A stretch of 22,321 nt of DNA from Rhabdothermincola_A sp041688815 (GCA_041688815.1 JBDNHK010000040.1:1-22321); one strand, 5' to 3'; shown: positions 1 to 7,940, numbered from the stretch's first letter. Program-made: numbers and translations. The notes: generated by a model not told the origin, from the sequence alone.

Positions 1-167
1 AGCTCCGGGTCGCCGTCACCCCACACCAGCGCGCTGAGCTGATAGCCGGGCTCCACCTCGACGTTCACCCGATGCACCACCAGGTCGTCCGGGCACGGCA
101 ACCCGAACTCGAAGGCGTTCTCGTGGAAGAGACCGAACTCGTCGTACTCGATGCGATCAAGAGTCAC
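1..167 (-). CDS. N-terminal part of a possible alpha/beta hydrolase (cut by window edge)
   Basis: Only the first 55 codons are in the window; the gene runs off the left edge. The visible peptide starts VTLDRIEYDEFGLF and ends near VWGDGDPE. The last part resembles the stretch just before the oxyanion-hole HG motif in actinobacterial alpha/beta-fold hydrolases, where a phrase like SALVWGDGDPE precedes LHG. No catalytic residue is visible, so the call rests on resemblance alone. The GTG at 165-167 is chosen because the frame is otherwise open back only to the stop of the upstream gene at 225, and because a TACCAT box lies 6 nt upstream (174-179). No Shine-Dalgarno is seen, which fits a leaderless message. 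The nearby ATG at 173-175 runs straight into a stop. Confidence 0.5.
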   Translation of the reverse strand, partial: MTLDRIEYDEFGLFHENAFEFGLPCPDDLVVHRVNVEVEPGYQLSALVWGDGDPE

Positions 168-173
168 GAGACC

Positions 174-179
174 ATGGTA
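174..179 (-). promoter_or_regulatory. Candidate -10 box TACCAT of a leaderless promoter
   Basis: On the minus strand TACCAT (TAnnnT type) starts 12 nt before the GTG at 167 and leaves a 6-nt gap, placing the transcription start at or next to the start codon. No -35 element is obvious. The same register recurs at several other genes in the window. Confidence 0.45.
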
Positions 180-224
180 GGGATCGCTTCGGTGTCTCCA
201 GGCACTCGCCGGACGCGCCCGGAG

Positions 225-677
225 TCAGGCCTCCTCGGTGCCCCTCGACGGATTGGTCGGAGTGGTGCCGCCACCGTCGGTGGTTTGCACGTCGGCGGTG
301 GCCTCGCCGAGCTGATCGGTTCGATGACCCTGGTCGGGGTCGATCCGGTCGGCCTCCGAGCGTGTTTCGGCGGCCTCGCGGGCGAGGGCCTCGGCCTCGT
401 GATGGCCGTCCTCGGCGAGGACGGCCTCTCGGCGGGCTTCCGCCTTGGTCACGTCGGCCTCCGCCGTCTTCTGCTGCGCCAATGCGACTCGAAGACTGGC
501 CTCGGCCGACAGTTGATCGGCCCCTGCGGCTTTCAGCTCGGCCTCACGCCGATGCTCTCGCGCCGCCGTGCGCCGGATCTCGTTCCGGGCCGGTGCACCA
601 CGCCGACGCACCGCCACCGCGATCAACGCGATGAGCGCCACGGCCACCGCGATGAGGATCCAGGTCGAGTTGTCCAT
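225..677 (-). CDS. Small membrane-anchored, Ala/Glu-rich coiled-coil protein
   Basis: This 150-residue protein has one hydrophobic helix at about residues 5-23 (WILIAVAVALIALIAVAV), followed at once by basic residues (RRRGAPAR), so the bulk should lie in the cytoplasm. Residues 30-115 are rich in Ala, Glu, Arg and Lys with heptad-like spacing, suggesting a long helix or coiled coil. The last 35 residues are polar and probably disordered (TTDGGGTTPTNPSRG). The start is well supported: GGAGG (683-687 on the complement) lies 5 nt before ATG 677. The architecture is common in actinobacterial hypothetical proteins, but I do not recognise a named family and propose no function. It is divergent from the small membrane protein at 908. 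Confidence 0.8.
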   Translation of the reverse strand: MDNSTWILIAVAVALIALIAVAVRRRGAPARNEIRRTAAREHRREAELKAAGADQLSAEASLRVALAQQKTAEADVTKAEARREAVLAEDGHHEAEALAREAAETRSEADRIDPDQGHRTDQLGEATADVQTTDGGGTTPTNPSRGTEEA

Positions 678-895
678 TGGTGCCTCCGTAGGCTGATGTC
701 ACCCTGCCTCGATGAAGCAGCGGCGCGACGTTTCGTCGTCGCTGATCCCTACCCGGTAGTCGCGCCGTGATGCGGCTGATGTTTCCCGACGGGCCCTGAG
801 TCGCTCCAGGGTGCGAGTTGCGGACCCCGCTCAGTCACCGGCGGCGCGCCAACCGGAATCTTCCTCGGCGGGTTCCGTCGCGGGGCAGTGCGGGG

Positions 896-902
896 TAGAG
901 AT
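896..902 (+). promoter_or_regulatory. Candidate -10 region TAGAGAT, leaderless register
   Basis: TAGAGAT starts 12 nt before ATG 908. The strict TAnnnT pattern is off by one (the T is at position 7), so this is a weaker case than the boxes at 6393, 8713 and 13622. There is no Shine-Dalgarno before ATG 908, which favours a leaderless start. Confidence 0.3.
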
Positions 903-907
903 CCGCC

Positions 908-1249
908 ATGCGTGCATCCACAGATCAGCTCCGTGACCTCACCCTCGAGGCGGTGGAAGTCGCTCAGCACCATGTGTCGGAGTTGGTGAACTCGGGCGCC
1001 GAGCGGCTCTCGGCGTCGGTGAGCCAGGGCGCGGCCAGCCTGGGCGACAGCATCGGCCGGGCGGCCGACGCGGCCCCGACCGTCTCGCTCGAGGTCGCCC
1101 CCCACCGCCGCCACCACCTCACCCGGGGAGTGGTGATCGCATTGCTCGCGGCGCTGGTCGGTCTCGTCGTCTTGCGCTGGGTGAAGGCGCAGCGGACGAG
1201 CGGTTCGGAAGCCGTTGCCGACGCGGACCAATCGCCGGACGACCCGTAG
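908..1249 (+). CDS. Small single-pass membrane protein, hypothetical
   Basis: This 113-residue protein has an amphipathic, Ala/Ser/Glu-rich N-terminal half (residues 1-62), a His/Arg-rich linker (PHRRHH, 65-70), one strong transmembrane helix at about 73-91 (GVVIALLAALVGLVVL) and a short polar tail. The basic flank before the helix makes the N-terminal half likely cytoplasmic. The helical N-terminal half could associate with membrane or with itself; no family is recognised. Like its divergent neighbour at 225-677 it is a small one-helix protein, so the two may share an envelope role, but that is only a guess. It ends in TAG, the only apparently intact gene here that does so. Confidence 0.7.
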   Translation: MRASTDQLRDLTLEAVEVAQHHVSELVNSGAERLSASVSQGAASLGDSIGRAADAAPTVSLEVAPHRRHHLTRGVVIALLAALVGLVVLRWVKAQRTSGSEAVADADQSPDDP

Positions 1250-1266
1250 GGCACCCCCTTGGTGTC
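1250..1266 (+). terminator. Weak hairpin after the 908-1249 gene
   Basis: GGCACC (1250-1255) can pair with GGTGTC (1261-1266), with one G-U pair and a 5-nt loop, directly after the TAG stop. There is no T tract. It could act as a short terminator or could be chance. Confidence 0.2.
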
Positions 1267-1368
1267 GCGGAAACTCGGCGACTGGCGAGCGCGACCTCAG
1301 GTAGGGACCACGCAACCGGCCTCGTCCGACCTTCAGCTCCAGCACCCTGGCGCAAGCTCCGGCGAACC

Positions 1369-2142
1369 TCAAACGCAGATGGCGTGGATCAGCCCCAAAC
1401 AGACGGCACCCGAGTCGAGCAGCGTGGCGAAACGTCGCTCCTGCTCGATTGCGTCGATCCAGCGCGGATCGTGCCGATGACGTTGCTCGAGTTCCGTTTG
1501 CAGCCGGGCCTGGCGGAGCTGCCACTCGACCGGCGCCTCCGGGAGCGGTTGCCCGATCAGCCGATCGATGACGACGAAACCTGCGTTATCGAGGGTGTGG
1601 TCGAGTTCTGCCGCGCTCTGGAAGCGATTGCCCCGGGGCGCCTTCGCCGGATCGATGGGCCCGTCGGCGAGGTAGGCCAGCACACCCACGCGGCCGTCGA
1701 TACGGAGGACCCGGCGGGCCTCGCAAAGCGCGGCCAGCGGGTCGTCGAGGGTGTCGAGTACGCCGAGGAACCAGGCCACGTCGGCGCTGGCGTCTCTGAG
1801 AGGAAGGGCCAGCGCAGACGCCGACACCGCCGTGAGGCCGAACAGGCGGGTTGAGCCAGCCGCGGCCTGCGCCATGGGCTCCACGGCGACGGGGTCGATG
1901 CCGTAATGCTGCTCGGCCCACGACAGCGCACCGCCCAGCCCCGCTCCGATGTCCAGCAACCGGGTGCCTTGGGTCAGGCAGAGCGACTCGGCCAACCAGG
2001 CGAGAACGGCGGGGCTTCCACTGCCTCGGCAGGCGCCGGCGAGGACCGCTGCCGGTTCGCGATCGACCAACAGCTCGGCGGTCCAGCCGGCGATGACACC
2101 GAACTCGGTCTGGTGGGCCTCATCCATGTCCAGCTCGTTCAT
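1369..2142 (-). CDS. Class I SAM-dependent methyltransferase
   Basis: This 257-residue protein has the Rossmann-type methyltransferase fold. The SAM-binding motif I is LLDIGAGLGG (62-71). It is followed by an acidic residue after strand 2 (AVEPM), the DVAWFLGVLD segment of motif II and a post-motif stretch EARRVLRIDGRVGVLAYL typical of Methyltransf_11 proteins. About 80 C-terminal residues, with many Arg, Glu and Gln, may form the acceptor-binding lid. The substrate cannot be read from sequence. Its ATG overlaps the stop of the upstream methylenetetrahydrofolate reductase by 4 nt (ATGA, 2139-2142), so the two are translationally coupled. One enzyme handles methyl groups on folate and the other methyl groups from SAM, so a shared one-carbon task is plausible but unproven. 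Confidence 0.85.
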   Translation of the reverse strand: MNELDMDEAHQTEFGVIAGWTAELLVDREPAAVLAGACRGSGSPAVLAWLAESLCLTQGTRLLDIGAGLGGALSWAEQHYGIDPVAVEPMAQAAAGSTRLFGLTAVSASALALPLRDASADVAWFLGVLDTLDDPLAALCEARRVLRIDGRVGVLAYLADGPIDPAKAPRGNRFQSAAELDHTLDNAGFVVIDRLIGQPLPEAPVEWQLRQARLQTELEQRHRHDPRWIDAIEQERRFATLLDSGAVCLGLIHAICV

Positions 2143-3218
2143 CGGAGCTGTTCGCTGACCGCTCGCATGATCGCCGCTCGTTCCTCGAAGCTCGTGGTGG
2201 AGGCCGGGCCGGAGAGGTTCACGCCGTCAACGCCGTCGACGGCGAGGACGGCGCGCGCCATCCGGACGGCATGATCCACGCCGGCTTGCACGGGATCGAT
2301 GGCCCCCAGGACGGCGGCTACCTCCGCCTCGTCGAGGCTGGCGCCGGGGAGCAGGTCCAGCCGCCCGGCCCCCACGGCGTCGGTGAACACGGGGACGCAG
2401 GCGGCGAATCGCAGAAGGGCGCCCTCGTGACGGGCCGCGGCCACGAAGTCGGCGAGTTCCGCGGTGTCGACCCCGAGGTTGACGATGCACCAGGACGCCC
2501 CGGCCCGGTACTTGTCGGCCGTGCGCTTCGGCCGTTGGTCGACGGGCTCGGCGCAGGGACTCTCGGCCACGGAGACGCTGAGGCCGAACGAATGGGCGAG
2601 GGAGGTCAACCGGACGCTGTCGAGGTCGAAGACGGGGGTCGAGTTGGGACGCACGTGCGGGGCCCGGACGTCGCCGGTCACGCAATGGACCCCAGCGACG
2701 CCGAGCTCGGCCAAGGCCGCCAGATCGGCCTCGAGCGCCACGCTGTTGCGATCTCGGCAGGTCACGGTGACCCAGGGTTTGACTCCTTCATCCAGCACCA
2801 GCTCGGCCAGGACGGTGTTCGGGAGATCGACGCGCTCGTGGTGTTCACCCAGCAGCACCGTGTCCGCCCAGCCCGAGTAGCGGCGGGCGAGCGCTCGTGC
2901 ATTGGCGATCGTCGGCTCAGGCGGTCGGAAGTCGCACAGCACCATGGGCGCGACGTCGTCGTCGGGTCGACGGTGAAGGGAACCCCGCTCGACGGACAGG
3001 TCGGTTGGCCACCGAGGGGCCGGCTCCGTGATGAACGGACAGGTGCGCTCGTCGAGTTCGCACCGCCCCTGGGGTCTGACCCCACCACACGGGCCGTACA
3101 CCATCCGCTTCGGACAATCGACCCGTCGGGCGACCAGTGGGTCACCCACGCGCACGCTGATCTCGCCTTCGACGAAGGGCCATGGCCGATATCTATCCAA
3201 CGGAGGAGGATCGAGCAC
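2139..3218 (-). CDS. Methylenetetrahydrofolate reductase with N-terminal Cys-rich MetV-like domain
   Basis: This 359-residue protein has two parts. Residues about 20-65 carry four cysteines (C35, C44, C53, C60) in a CPKRMVYGPCGG context, the signature of the domain annotated as the MTHFR C-terminal domain (MetV-like), here at the N-terminus. Residues about 90-359 form a MetF-type TIM barrel: CDFRPP replaces the usual FEFFPP of strand 1, TCRDRN matches the TCVGRN region, and HCVTGD matches the LCLTGD flavin/folate region. MetF-type barrels interconvert 5,10-methylene- and 5-methyl-tetrahydrofolate using flavin. In acetogens the Cys-rich MetV partner binds metal and is a separate protein. The GTG start at 3218 has only a weak ribosome site. 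Its stop overlaps the methyltransferase start. An alternative role is a methyl-folate step in a demethylation pathway. Confidence 0.8.
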   Translation of the reverse strand: MLDPPPLDRYRPWPFVEGEISVRVGDPLVARRVDCPKRMVYGPCGGVRPQGRCELDERTCPFITEPAPRWPTDLSVERGSLHRRPDDDVAPMVLCDFRPPEPTIANARALARRYSGWADTVLLGEHHERVDLPNTVLAELVLDEGVKPWVTVTCRDRNSVALEADLAALAELGVAGVHCVTGDVRAPHVRPNSTPVFDLDSVRLTSLAHSFGLSVSVAESPCAEPVDQRPKRTADKYRAGASWCIVNLGVDTAELADFVAAARHEGALLRFAACVPVFTDAVGAGRLDLLPGASLDEAEVAAVLGAIDPVQAGVDHAVRMARAVLAVDGVDGVNLSGPASTTSFEERAAIMRAVSEQLR

Positions 3219-3411
3219 TGCACTTCGCCCTCACGACCTGGTTGGCGAGGCGTCGGTGACCTGGAGGAGTCGAAGCGGTCGTCGTGCGGGCCGCGATGGA
3301 CCGTGGAGCGAATCCGGGCCGACCGTTCTCAGCCCATCACCGGAACGGCCACGACGTCGACCAGGTGCTCGATCCCGATGAGGTCGGCGGCTTGGTGTGC
3401 GGTGGCGTCGG

Positions 3412-4242
3412 TCACGACACCACCAGCTCGTCGCCGACGTGCATGGTTCCGGCCTCGATGACGTCGGCGTAGACGCCGAGACAGACGAAGTTGCCGAAAC
3501 CGGCGTAGTCGAGCTTGTTGTGGGCGGCCAGGGTGCGCAGCACCCCCGGCTCGGCGGCGAGCGAAGGCTGCGAAAGCGTGGTCATCACGCATCGAGGTGA
3601 CGCTCGCCCGAACTCGAGAAGCGCCTCACCCAGCCTCACGCGCTGCGCGGCCCAGTGGTTCTCGACGAACCCGCGCCGGTCACCGGTGTCGATCACCATG
3701 CTGGGACGGAACCGCCGAAGGTCGAGGTCTGCGTTCGGCATGAGGGACGCGAGGTGGGCCAGTGACGCCGTGGTGAGCATCTGGAGCGGGGCGACGTCGG
3801 CGAAGCTGCCGCTCGGCAACGGCATGTCGAGTTCCACACCGGACAGCGCCATGTCGTCGAGCTCGGGCCATTCGCTCGCATACGTCTCGCCCTCGCCGCC
3901 CGCACCAGCGAGGGCGACCGGCCGGTCGAGGAGTTCGGCGAGGGCGTCGTTCAGTTGGTTCGAATCGTCGACGTGTCGGAACTCCCGGCTCCCGACCGTG
4001 ACCAGCACCTGTTCGCTGCCGGGGTCGTGACGGGCCTGGCAGGCGAGCAGCGCTCGGCCGATCGAGGGTGCCTTGGCGCTCAGGATCTTGCCGGTGGTCA
4101 GGTCTCGCACGGCGAGTTGGCGATCACCGGAGATGCCCGAACGGTCGAGCGTGGCGCTGGTCACCCGCTCTCCCTGCATCGACTTCACCGGGTACACCCA
4201 GATGTCGCAGATGCGGCCAGCGGGAGACGGGGCAGAGTCCAT
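3412..4242 (-). CDS. MOSC domain protein (YcbX/mARC-like)
   Basis: This 276-residue protein has an N-terminal MOSC_N beta-barrel (residues 10-120, opening with IWVYPVKSM and GISGDRQLAVRD) and a C-terminal MOSC domain (about 125-275). RFRPS (177-181) matches the conserved RFRPN motif, and C218 in ASPRCVMTT matches the conserved cysteine that holds molybdenum or a persulfide in MOSC proteins. Such proteins carry molybdenum cofactor and reduce N-hydroxylated compounds or transfer sulfur. No ferredoxin domain is fused, unlike YcbX, so a separate redox partner would be needed. The start is ATG 4242, where recognisable homology begins; the frame is open further upstream but that stretch looks non-coding. 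A molybdopterin oxidoreductase lies at the far end of the window. Confidence 0.88.
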   Translation of the reverse strand: MDSAPSPAGRICDIWVYPVKSMQGERVTSATLDRSGISGDRQLAVRDLTTGKILSAKAPSIGRALLACQARHDPGSEQVLVTVGSREFRHVDDSNQLNDALAELLDRPVALAGAGGEGETYASEWPELDDMALSGVELDMPLPSGSFADVAPLQMLTTASLAHLASLMPNADLDLRRFRPSMVIDTGDRRGFVENHWAAQRVRLGEALLEFGRASPRCVMTTLSQPSLAAEPGVLRTLAAHNKLDYAGFGNFVCLGVYADVIEAGTMHVGDELVVS

Positions 4243-4421
4243 GGGGGTGATGGTAGGAGGATCGTGAGTCTGGGTCAGCGAGATCGCCGACCCGGTCGGG
4301 GTGCGGGGCTCGTCGCGCCTGGTCGACGACCTGAGCGATCGCGTCCAAGACGAGTCGGGGCTGTAGGACGTGGATGTAGGGGGTGGATCAGGCCTTCGCC
4401 GACGATTGACGTGATCAGCGC

Positions 4422-6296
4422 TCAGGTGATGTCGATGTCGTCCCAGTCGGGGCGGCTGCACATGCGCTGGTACTCGGGCCCGTACCAGGGGGCGTTCACC
4501 TGCATCCGGCCGAACTCGTTGACGTAGTAGTTCTTTTCGGGAGCCCCTTCGTCCTGCAGGAGCAGGAGCTTCTGGGATTCCTCGTCGAGCGCGGTGTTGT
4601 AGCGCTCGAAGGCCTCCGTCTTCACCTCGACGCGTGACTTGCCTTCCTCGATCATCCGCACCAGGCACTGCGCCGAATAGGCCGACCACAGCACGTACCA
4701 GATGGGCAGCCCGGTGCCACCCGACACCGGCTGGGAGTTCGGGCCGTAGAGCATGAACATGTTCGGGAAGTTCGGCGCCATCATGCTCAGGTACGCCCGC
4801 GGGCCGTCGGTCGACCAGAAGTCGTGCACGCTCAACCCGTCGCGACCGACGTAGTCGGCCGGCCACAGGTACTTGATGATGTCGAAGCCGGTCGCGGTCA
4901 CGATCATGTCGACGTCGAACACCTGCCCGTCGACGGTTTCGACACCGGTCGGGGTGAGCCGGGCGATGCCGTCGGTCACCAGCTCCACGTTGTCGCATGT
5001 GAGGGCGCGGTACCAGCCGTTGTCCACCACCGGCCGTCGCGAGAAGGGCGCATAATCGGGGACGAGCTGCGACATGAGGTCCTCGTCGCCGTTCGTCTGG
5101 GCTTCGATGTACGCGGTGAGGGTGGCGCGCAGCTTGTCGTTCATGGGGTTGAAGTGGCCGCCCTGGGCCTTCCAGTCATCGTCCGGGATCAGGTAGCCGT
5201 GGGTGCCGAACAACGCGGCGATGGCCATGTAGCGCCACCAGTTCCAGTAGCCGGGAAAGTTGTCCTGCAGCCACCGGATCTCGGGCTCCACGGCCTGTCC
5301 GTACTTGTCGCGTGGGGCGATCCACTGCGGGGTGCGTTGGAACACGAACACCTGGTCGGCCTGGTCGGCGACGGGGGCGAGCAGCTGCACGCCGGTGGAG
5401 CCGTTGCCGATGATGGCGATCCGCTTGCCGGTGGCATCGAAGTCCTCCGGCCAGCGCGACGGATGGATCATCGGCCCCGTGAAGCTCTCCTGGCCCTCGA
5501 AGTGGGGAATCTTCGGGTTGGCGAACGTGCCGACCGCGTTGACGATGGCGTTGGCCTCGATGATCTCCAGGCCGTCGGGGGACTCGACCTCGAGCACCCA
5601 CACGTCTCGCGTCTCGTCGAACGAGGCCCGCTTCAGATCGCGCTCGAAGCGGGTGTGCTCGCGCACGCCGTACTTCTTCGAGACGTGGTCGAGGTACTCG
5701 CGCACCTCGGCGCCGCGACCGAAGTACTCCGACCACGGGTAGTTCTTCTCGAAGCTGTACTCGTAGGTGATCGAGATCGTGTCGACCCGGACATCGGGAT
5801 ACCGGTTGACCGTCCACGTTCCCCCCGGCTCGGCCCGCCGATCGAGCACCACGTAGGGGATGCCGAGCAACTCCAACTGCACCCCCATGGCGATGCCACT
5901 GAAGCCGCTCCCGATCACTGCGACCAGGAAGCCCTCGGGGAGTTCCGGCTTCTCGCCCGTCCAGTCCGCCGTCCAGGGGAAGGCGTTGAAGCCCGGAAGC
6001 TCGCGACGTGCCTCGAACTCGAGGTCGGGCATCTCCTCGGCCGTGGCCATGTTCATGAGCGCCCGCAACTCGGCTTCGGGGGGCTCCTCGGGCATGCCCG
6101 GGCCGGCGTTCGTCTCGAGCCAGGCCACCGCCTTGTCGATCAGCAGTTCGCGACCGGCGTCGTCGAGCGAGGCCGCCACCGGCAACGTGACCAGCTCGGG
6201 GTCGCCCGTGTGCTGGAAGAGCGCGACTCGCACCGCATTCAGGTCAGCCAGTTCCACCGCCCGGCGGATGAACGCGGCATCGACAGTGGTGCCCAT
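4422..6296 (-). CDS. Flavin-containing Baeyer-Villiger-type monooxygenase with N-terminal extension (HAPMO-like)
   Basis: This 624-residue enzyme should bind FAD and NADPH and insert one oxygen next to a ketone or oxidise a heteroatom. The FAD Rossmann motif GSGFSG is at 129-134, the Baeyer-Villiger fingerprint FxGxxxHxxxWP is intact at 272-283 (FTGPMIHPSRWP), and the NADPH motif GNGSTG is at 297-302. The ATGFD motif near the C-terminus is also present. About 125 residues precede the FAD domain, as in the long 4-hydroxyacetophenone monooxygenase subgroup (about 640 residues); the usual cyclohexanone type is about 100 residues shorter. ATG 6296 is chosen because GGGGGG (6307-6312, complement) lies 10 nt upstream; ATG 6320 would add only eight residues. 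It is divergent from the photolyase across 108 nt containing a palindrome. The substrate is unknown; a cyclic or aryl ketone is possible. Confidence 0.9.
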   Translation of the reverse strand: MGTTVDAAFIRRAVELADLNAVRVALFQHTGDPELVTLPVAASLDDAGRELLIDKAVAWLETNAGPGMPEEPPEAELRALMNMATAEEMPDLEFEARRELPGFNAFPWTADWTGEKPELPEGFLVAVIGSGFSGIAMGVQLELLGIPYVVLDRRAEPGGTWTVNRYPDVRVDTISITYEYSFEKNYPWSEYFGRGAEVREYLDHVSKKYGVREHTRFERDLKRASFDETRDVWVLEVESPDGLEIIEANAIVNAVGTFANPKIPHFEGQESFTGPMIHPSRWPEDFDATGKRIAIIGNGSTGVQLLAPVADQADQVFVFQRTPQWIAPRDKYGQAVEPEIRWLQDNFPGYWNWWRYMAIAALFGTHGYLIPDDDWKAQGGHFNPMNDKLRATLTAYIEAQTNGDEDLMSQLVPDYAPFSRRPVVDNGWYRALTCDNVELVTDGIARLTPTGVETVDGQVFDVDMIVTATGFDIIKYLWPADYVGRDGLSVHDFWSTDGPRAYLSMMAPNFPNMFMLYGPNSQPVSGGTGLPIWYVLWSAYSAQCLVRMIEEGKSRVEVKTEAFERYNTALDEESQKLLLLQDEGAPEKNYYVNEFGRMQVNAPWYGPEYQRMCSRPDWDDIDIT

Positions 6297-6332
6297 CGGA
6301 TCAATTCCCCCCAAGGTCATCGTTTGCGTCGA

Positions 6333-6345
6333 GTATCGCCGATAC
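6333..6345. promoter_or_regulatory. Palindrome GTATCGCCGATAC in a divergent promoter
   Basis: A perfect 6+1+6 inverted repeat sits in the 108-nt gap between the divergent monooxygenase (start 6296) and photolyase (start 6405). Its place and symmetry suit a dimeric repressor acting on one or both promoters. No regulator gene lies nearby, so this is a candidate only. Confidence 0.35.
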
Positions 6346-6392
6346 CGGCAGTCGAAGTCCCATCCGGTACAGCCGACGGGTCGGCCGGATCC

Positions 6393-6398
6393 TAGGTT
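6393..6398 (+). promoter_or_regulatory. Candidate -10 box TAGGTT, leaderless promoter
   Basis: TAGGTT starts 12 nt before GTG 6405 with a 6-nt gap. The start codon has no Shine-Dalgarno, consistent with transcription starting at the GTG. Confidence 0.45.
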
Positions 6399-6404
6399 GG
6401 TGAT

Positions 6405-7889
6405 GTGGAGACCATCTGGGTGCTCGGTGACCAGCTCAACCGGCAACTCGGGCCGCTGCGTGAGGCCACGCCCGGCTCCGCGATGGTGCTCATGGTGGAG
6501 AGCATCGCCAAGGTGGCGTCCAAGCGATGGCACCGCCAGCGCGCTCATCTGGTGATCGCGGCCATGCGGAAGTTCGCGGCCGAACTGGCGGCCGAAGGCT
6601 TCGTCGTCGACTACCGCCGCGCCCCGAGCCTGGCCACCGGCGTTGGCGACCACGTCGCCGAGCACCAGCCGTCGCGGGTGACAGCGATGGAGCCCGCCTC
6701 CTACGACGGCCTCGCGCTGCTCCACCGCCTAGGAGTCGAAGTGGTGCGTTCCGACCAGTTCCTCTGCCACTACGACGAGTTCGCGGCGTGGGCATCGGAT
6801 CGGCGGTCCGTGAAGATGGAGGACTTCTACCGGTGGCAACGGCGCCGGCTCGGCTACCTGATGGACGGCCCCGATCCCGCCGGTGGACGGTGGAACTTCG
6901 ACGCCGACAACCGCGAACGCCCACCCAAGGACGGGCGGAGCTGGCCCGAGCCGCTGCGCACCCCCCTCGACGACGTCGATCGGGCGGTGCTGGCCGAGCT
7001 GCCCGATTCCTGCTGGGGCGACGAGCCCGACGGCACGTGGGCCACGACCCGGGCCGGAGCCCTGGAGCGCCTCGACCATGCGGTGAATGTCATCCTCCCG
7101 ATCTTCGGTCCCCACGAGGACGCCATGCTGTCGACCAACTGGCACCTGGCCCACACCATGCTCAGCCCGTATCTCAACCTCGGGCTCTTGTTGCCCGACG
7201 AAGTGTGCGACGCGGCCGAGGCCGCCTACCGCAGTGGCGACGTGCCCATCGCGTCGGCCGAAGGTTTCATCCGCCAGGTCATCGGCTGGCGCGAGTTCGT
7301 GTGGGGTCGGTACTGGCAGGCGATGCCCGAGTACCGCCGGGCCAACGAGCTCGGCGCCCACCGGCCCCTTCCCCCGGTCTTCACCGGCGCCACCACCGAG
7401 ATGCGCTGCGTCGAGCAGGTGGTCGGCGAGGTCACCGCTCACGGGTGGGCCCATCACATCCAACGACTCATGATCCTCGGCAACCTGGGCCTGCTGGCCG
7501 GCATCGAGCCGTGGGAGCTCACCGAGTGGATGTGGGCGGGGTTCGTCGACGGCGCCGAGTGGGTGATGCTGCCGAACGTGATCGGCATGGCCCTCTACGC
7601 CGACGGCGGCCAGATGGCCACCAAGCCCTACGCCGCCGGCGGGGCCTACATCGACCGGATGAGCGACTACTGCAAGGGCTGTCGTTACGACCGCCGCCAG
7701 CGGGTCGGGCCCGACGCCTGCCCGTTCACCACCCTCTACTGGGCGTTCCTCGACCGACACCGCGAACGCTTCGAGGGCAACGCCAGGATCGTGCGCCAGG
7801 TACGGGCCATGCAGAAGCTCACCGACCTCGATGCGGTGAACGCTCGCGCCACCGAGGTGCTCGTGGCTCTCGACCAGGGAACGCTGTGA
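6405..7889 (+). CDS. Iron-sulfur photolyase of the FeS-BCP/PhrB type
   Basis: This 494-residue protein belongs to the cryptochrome/photolyase superfamily, bacterial group with a 4Fe-4S cluster (PhrB, CryB). Residues 1-150 form the alpha/beta antenna domain annotated as deoxyribodipyrimidine photolyase-related (VLGDQLNRQLGPL at the start). The rest is the FAD-binding helical domain (LSPYLNLGLL, GWREFVWGRYW). Four cysteines, C335, C423, C426 and C439, have spacings of 88, 3 and 13 residues; from memory these equal the PhrB cluster ligands 350, 438, 441 and 454. PhrB repairs (6-4) photoproducts in light, so the same role is likely here. The GTG start gives an N-terminus (METIWVLGDQL) matching the family; an ATG two bases earlier is out of frame. 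The gene is divergent from the monooxygenase and followed 51 nt later by an SDR gene. Confidence 0.92.
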   Translation: METIWVLGDQLNRQLGPLREATPGSAMVLMVESIAKVASKRWHRQRAHLVIAAMRKFAAELAAEGFVVDYRRAPSLATGVGDHVAEHQPSRVTAMEPASYDGLALLHRLGVEVVRSDQFLCHYDEFAAWASDRRSVKMEDFYRWQRRRLGYLMDGPDPAGGRWNFDADNRERPPKDGRSWPEPLRTPLDDVDRAVLAELPDSCWGDEPDGTWATTRAGALERLDHAVNVILPIFGPHEDAMLSTNWHLAHTMLSPYLNLGLLLPDEVCDAAEAAYRSGDVPIASAEGFIRQVIGWREFVWGRYWQAMPEYRRANELGAHRPLPPVFTGATTEMRCVEQVVGEVTAHGWAHHIQRLMILGNLGLLAGIEPWELTEWMWAGFVDGAEWVMLPNVIGMALYADGGQMATKPYAAGGAYIDRMSDYCKGCRYDRRQRVGPDACPFTTLYWAFLDRHRERFEGNARIVRQVRAMQKLTDLDAVNARATEVLVALDQGTL

Positions 7890-7940
7890 ACGCCGACGTA
7901 GCGTCTCAGGGGCTTAGGACCTCCGAAGGAGAGAAGTGCC

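Noticed and set aside
2271..3461. Long plus-strand open frame (about 396 codons) opposite the folate reductase
   Set aside because: It is antisense to a gene with clear motifs, has no family resemblance and has the His/Gly/Arg-rich look of a GC-rich shadow frame.
4124..4348. Minus-strand frame starting near LDAIAQVVDQARRAPHPDR
   Set aside because: The first residues look protein-like, but the frame has only a TTG start, then enters the MOSC gene in the wrong frame. At most a tiny remnant.
4243..4998. Upstream extension of the MOSC protein
   Set aside because: The open frame upstream of 4242 is Arg/Pro/Ser-rich, overlaps the monooxygenase gene and has no MOSC resemblance.
4824..6395. 523-codon plus-strand frame opposite the monooxygenase
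   Set aside because: The opposite strand carries all Baeyer-Villiger motifs in order; this frame is an antisense shadow caused by high third-position GC.
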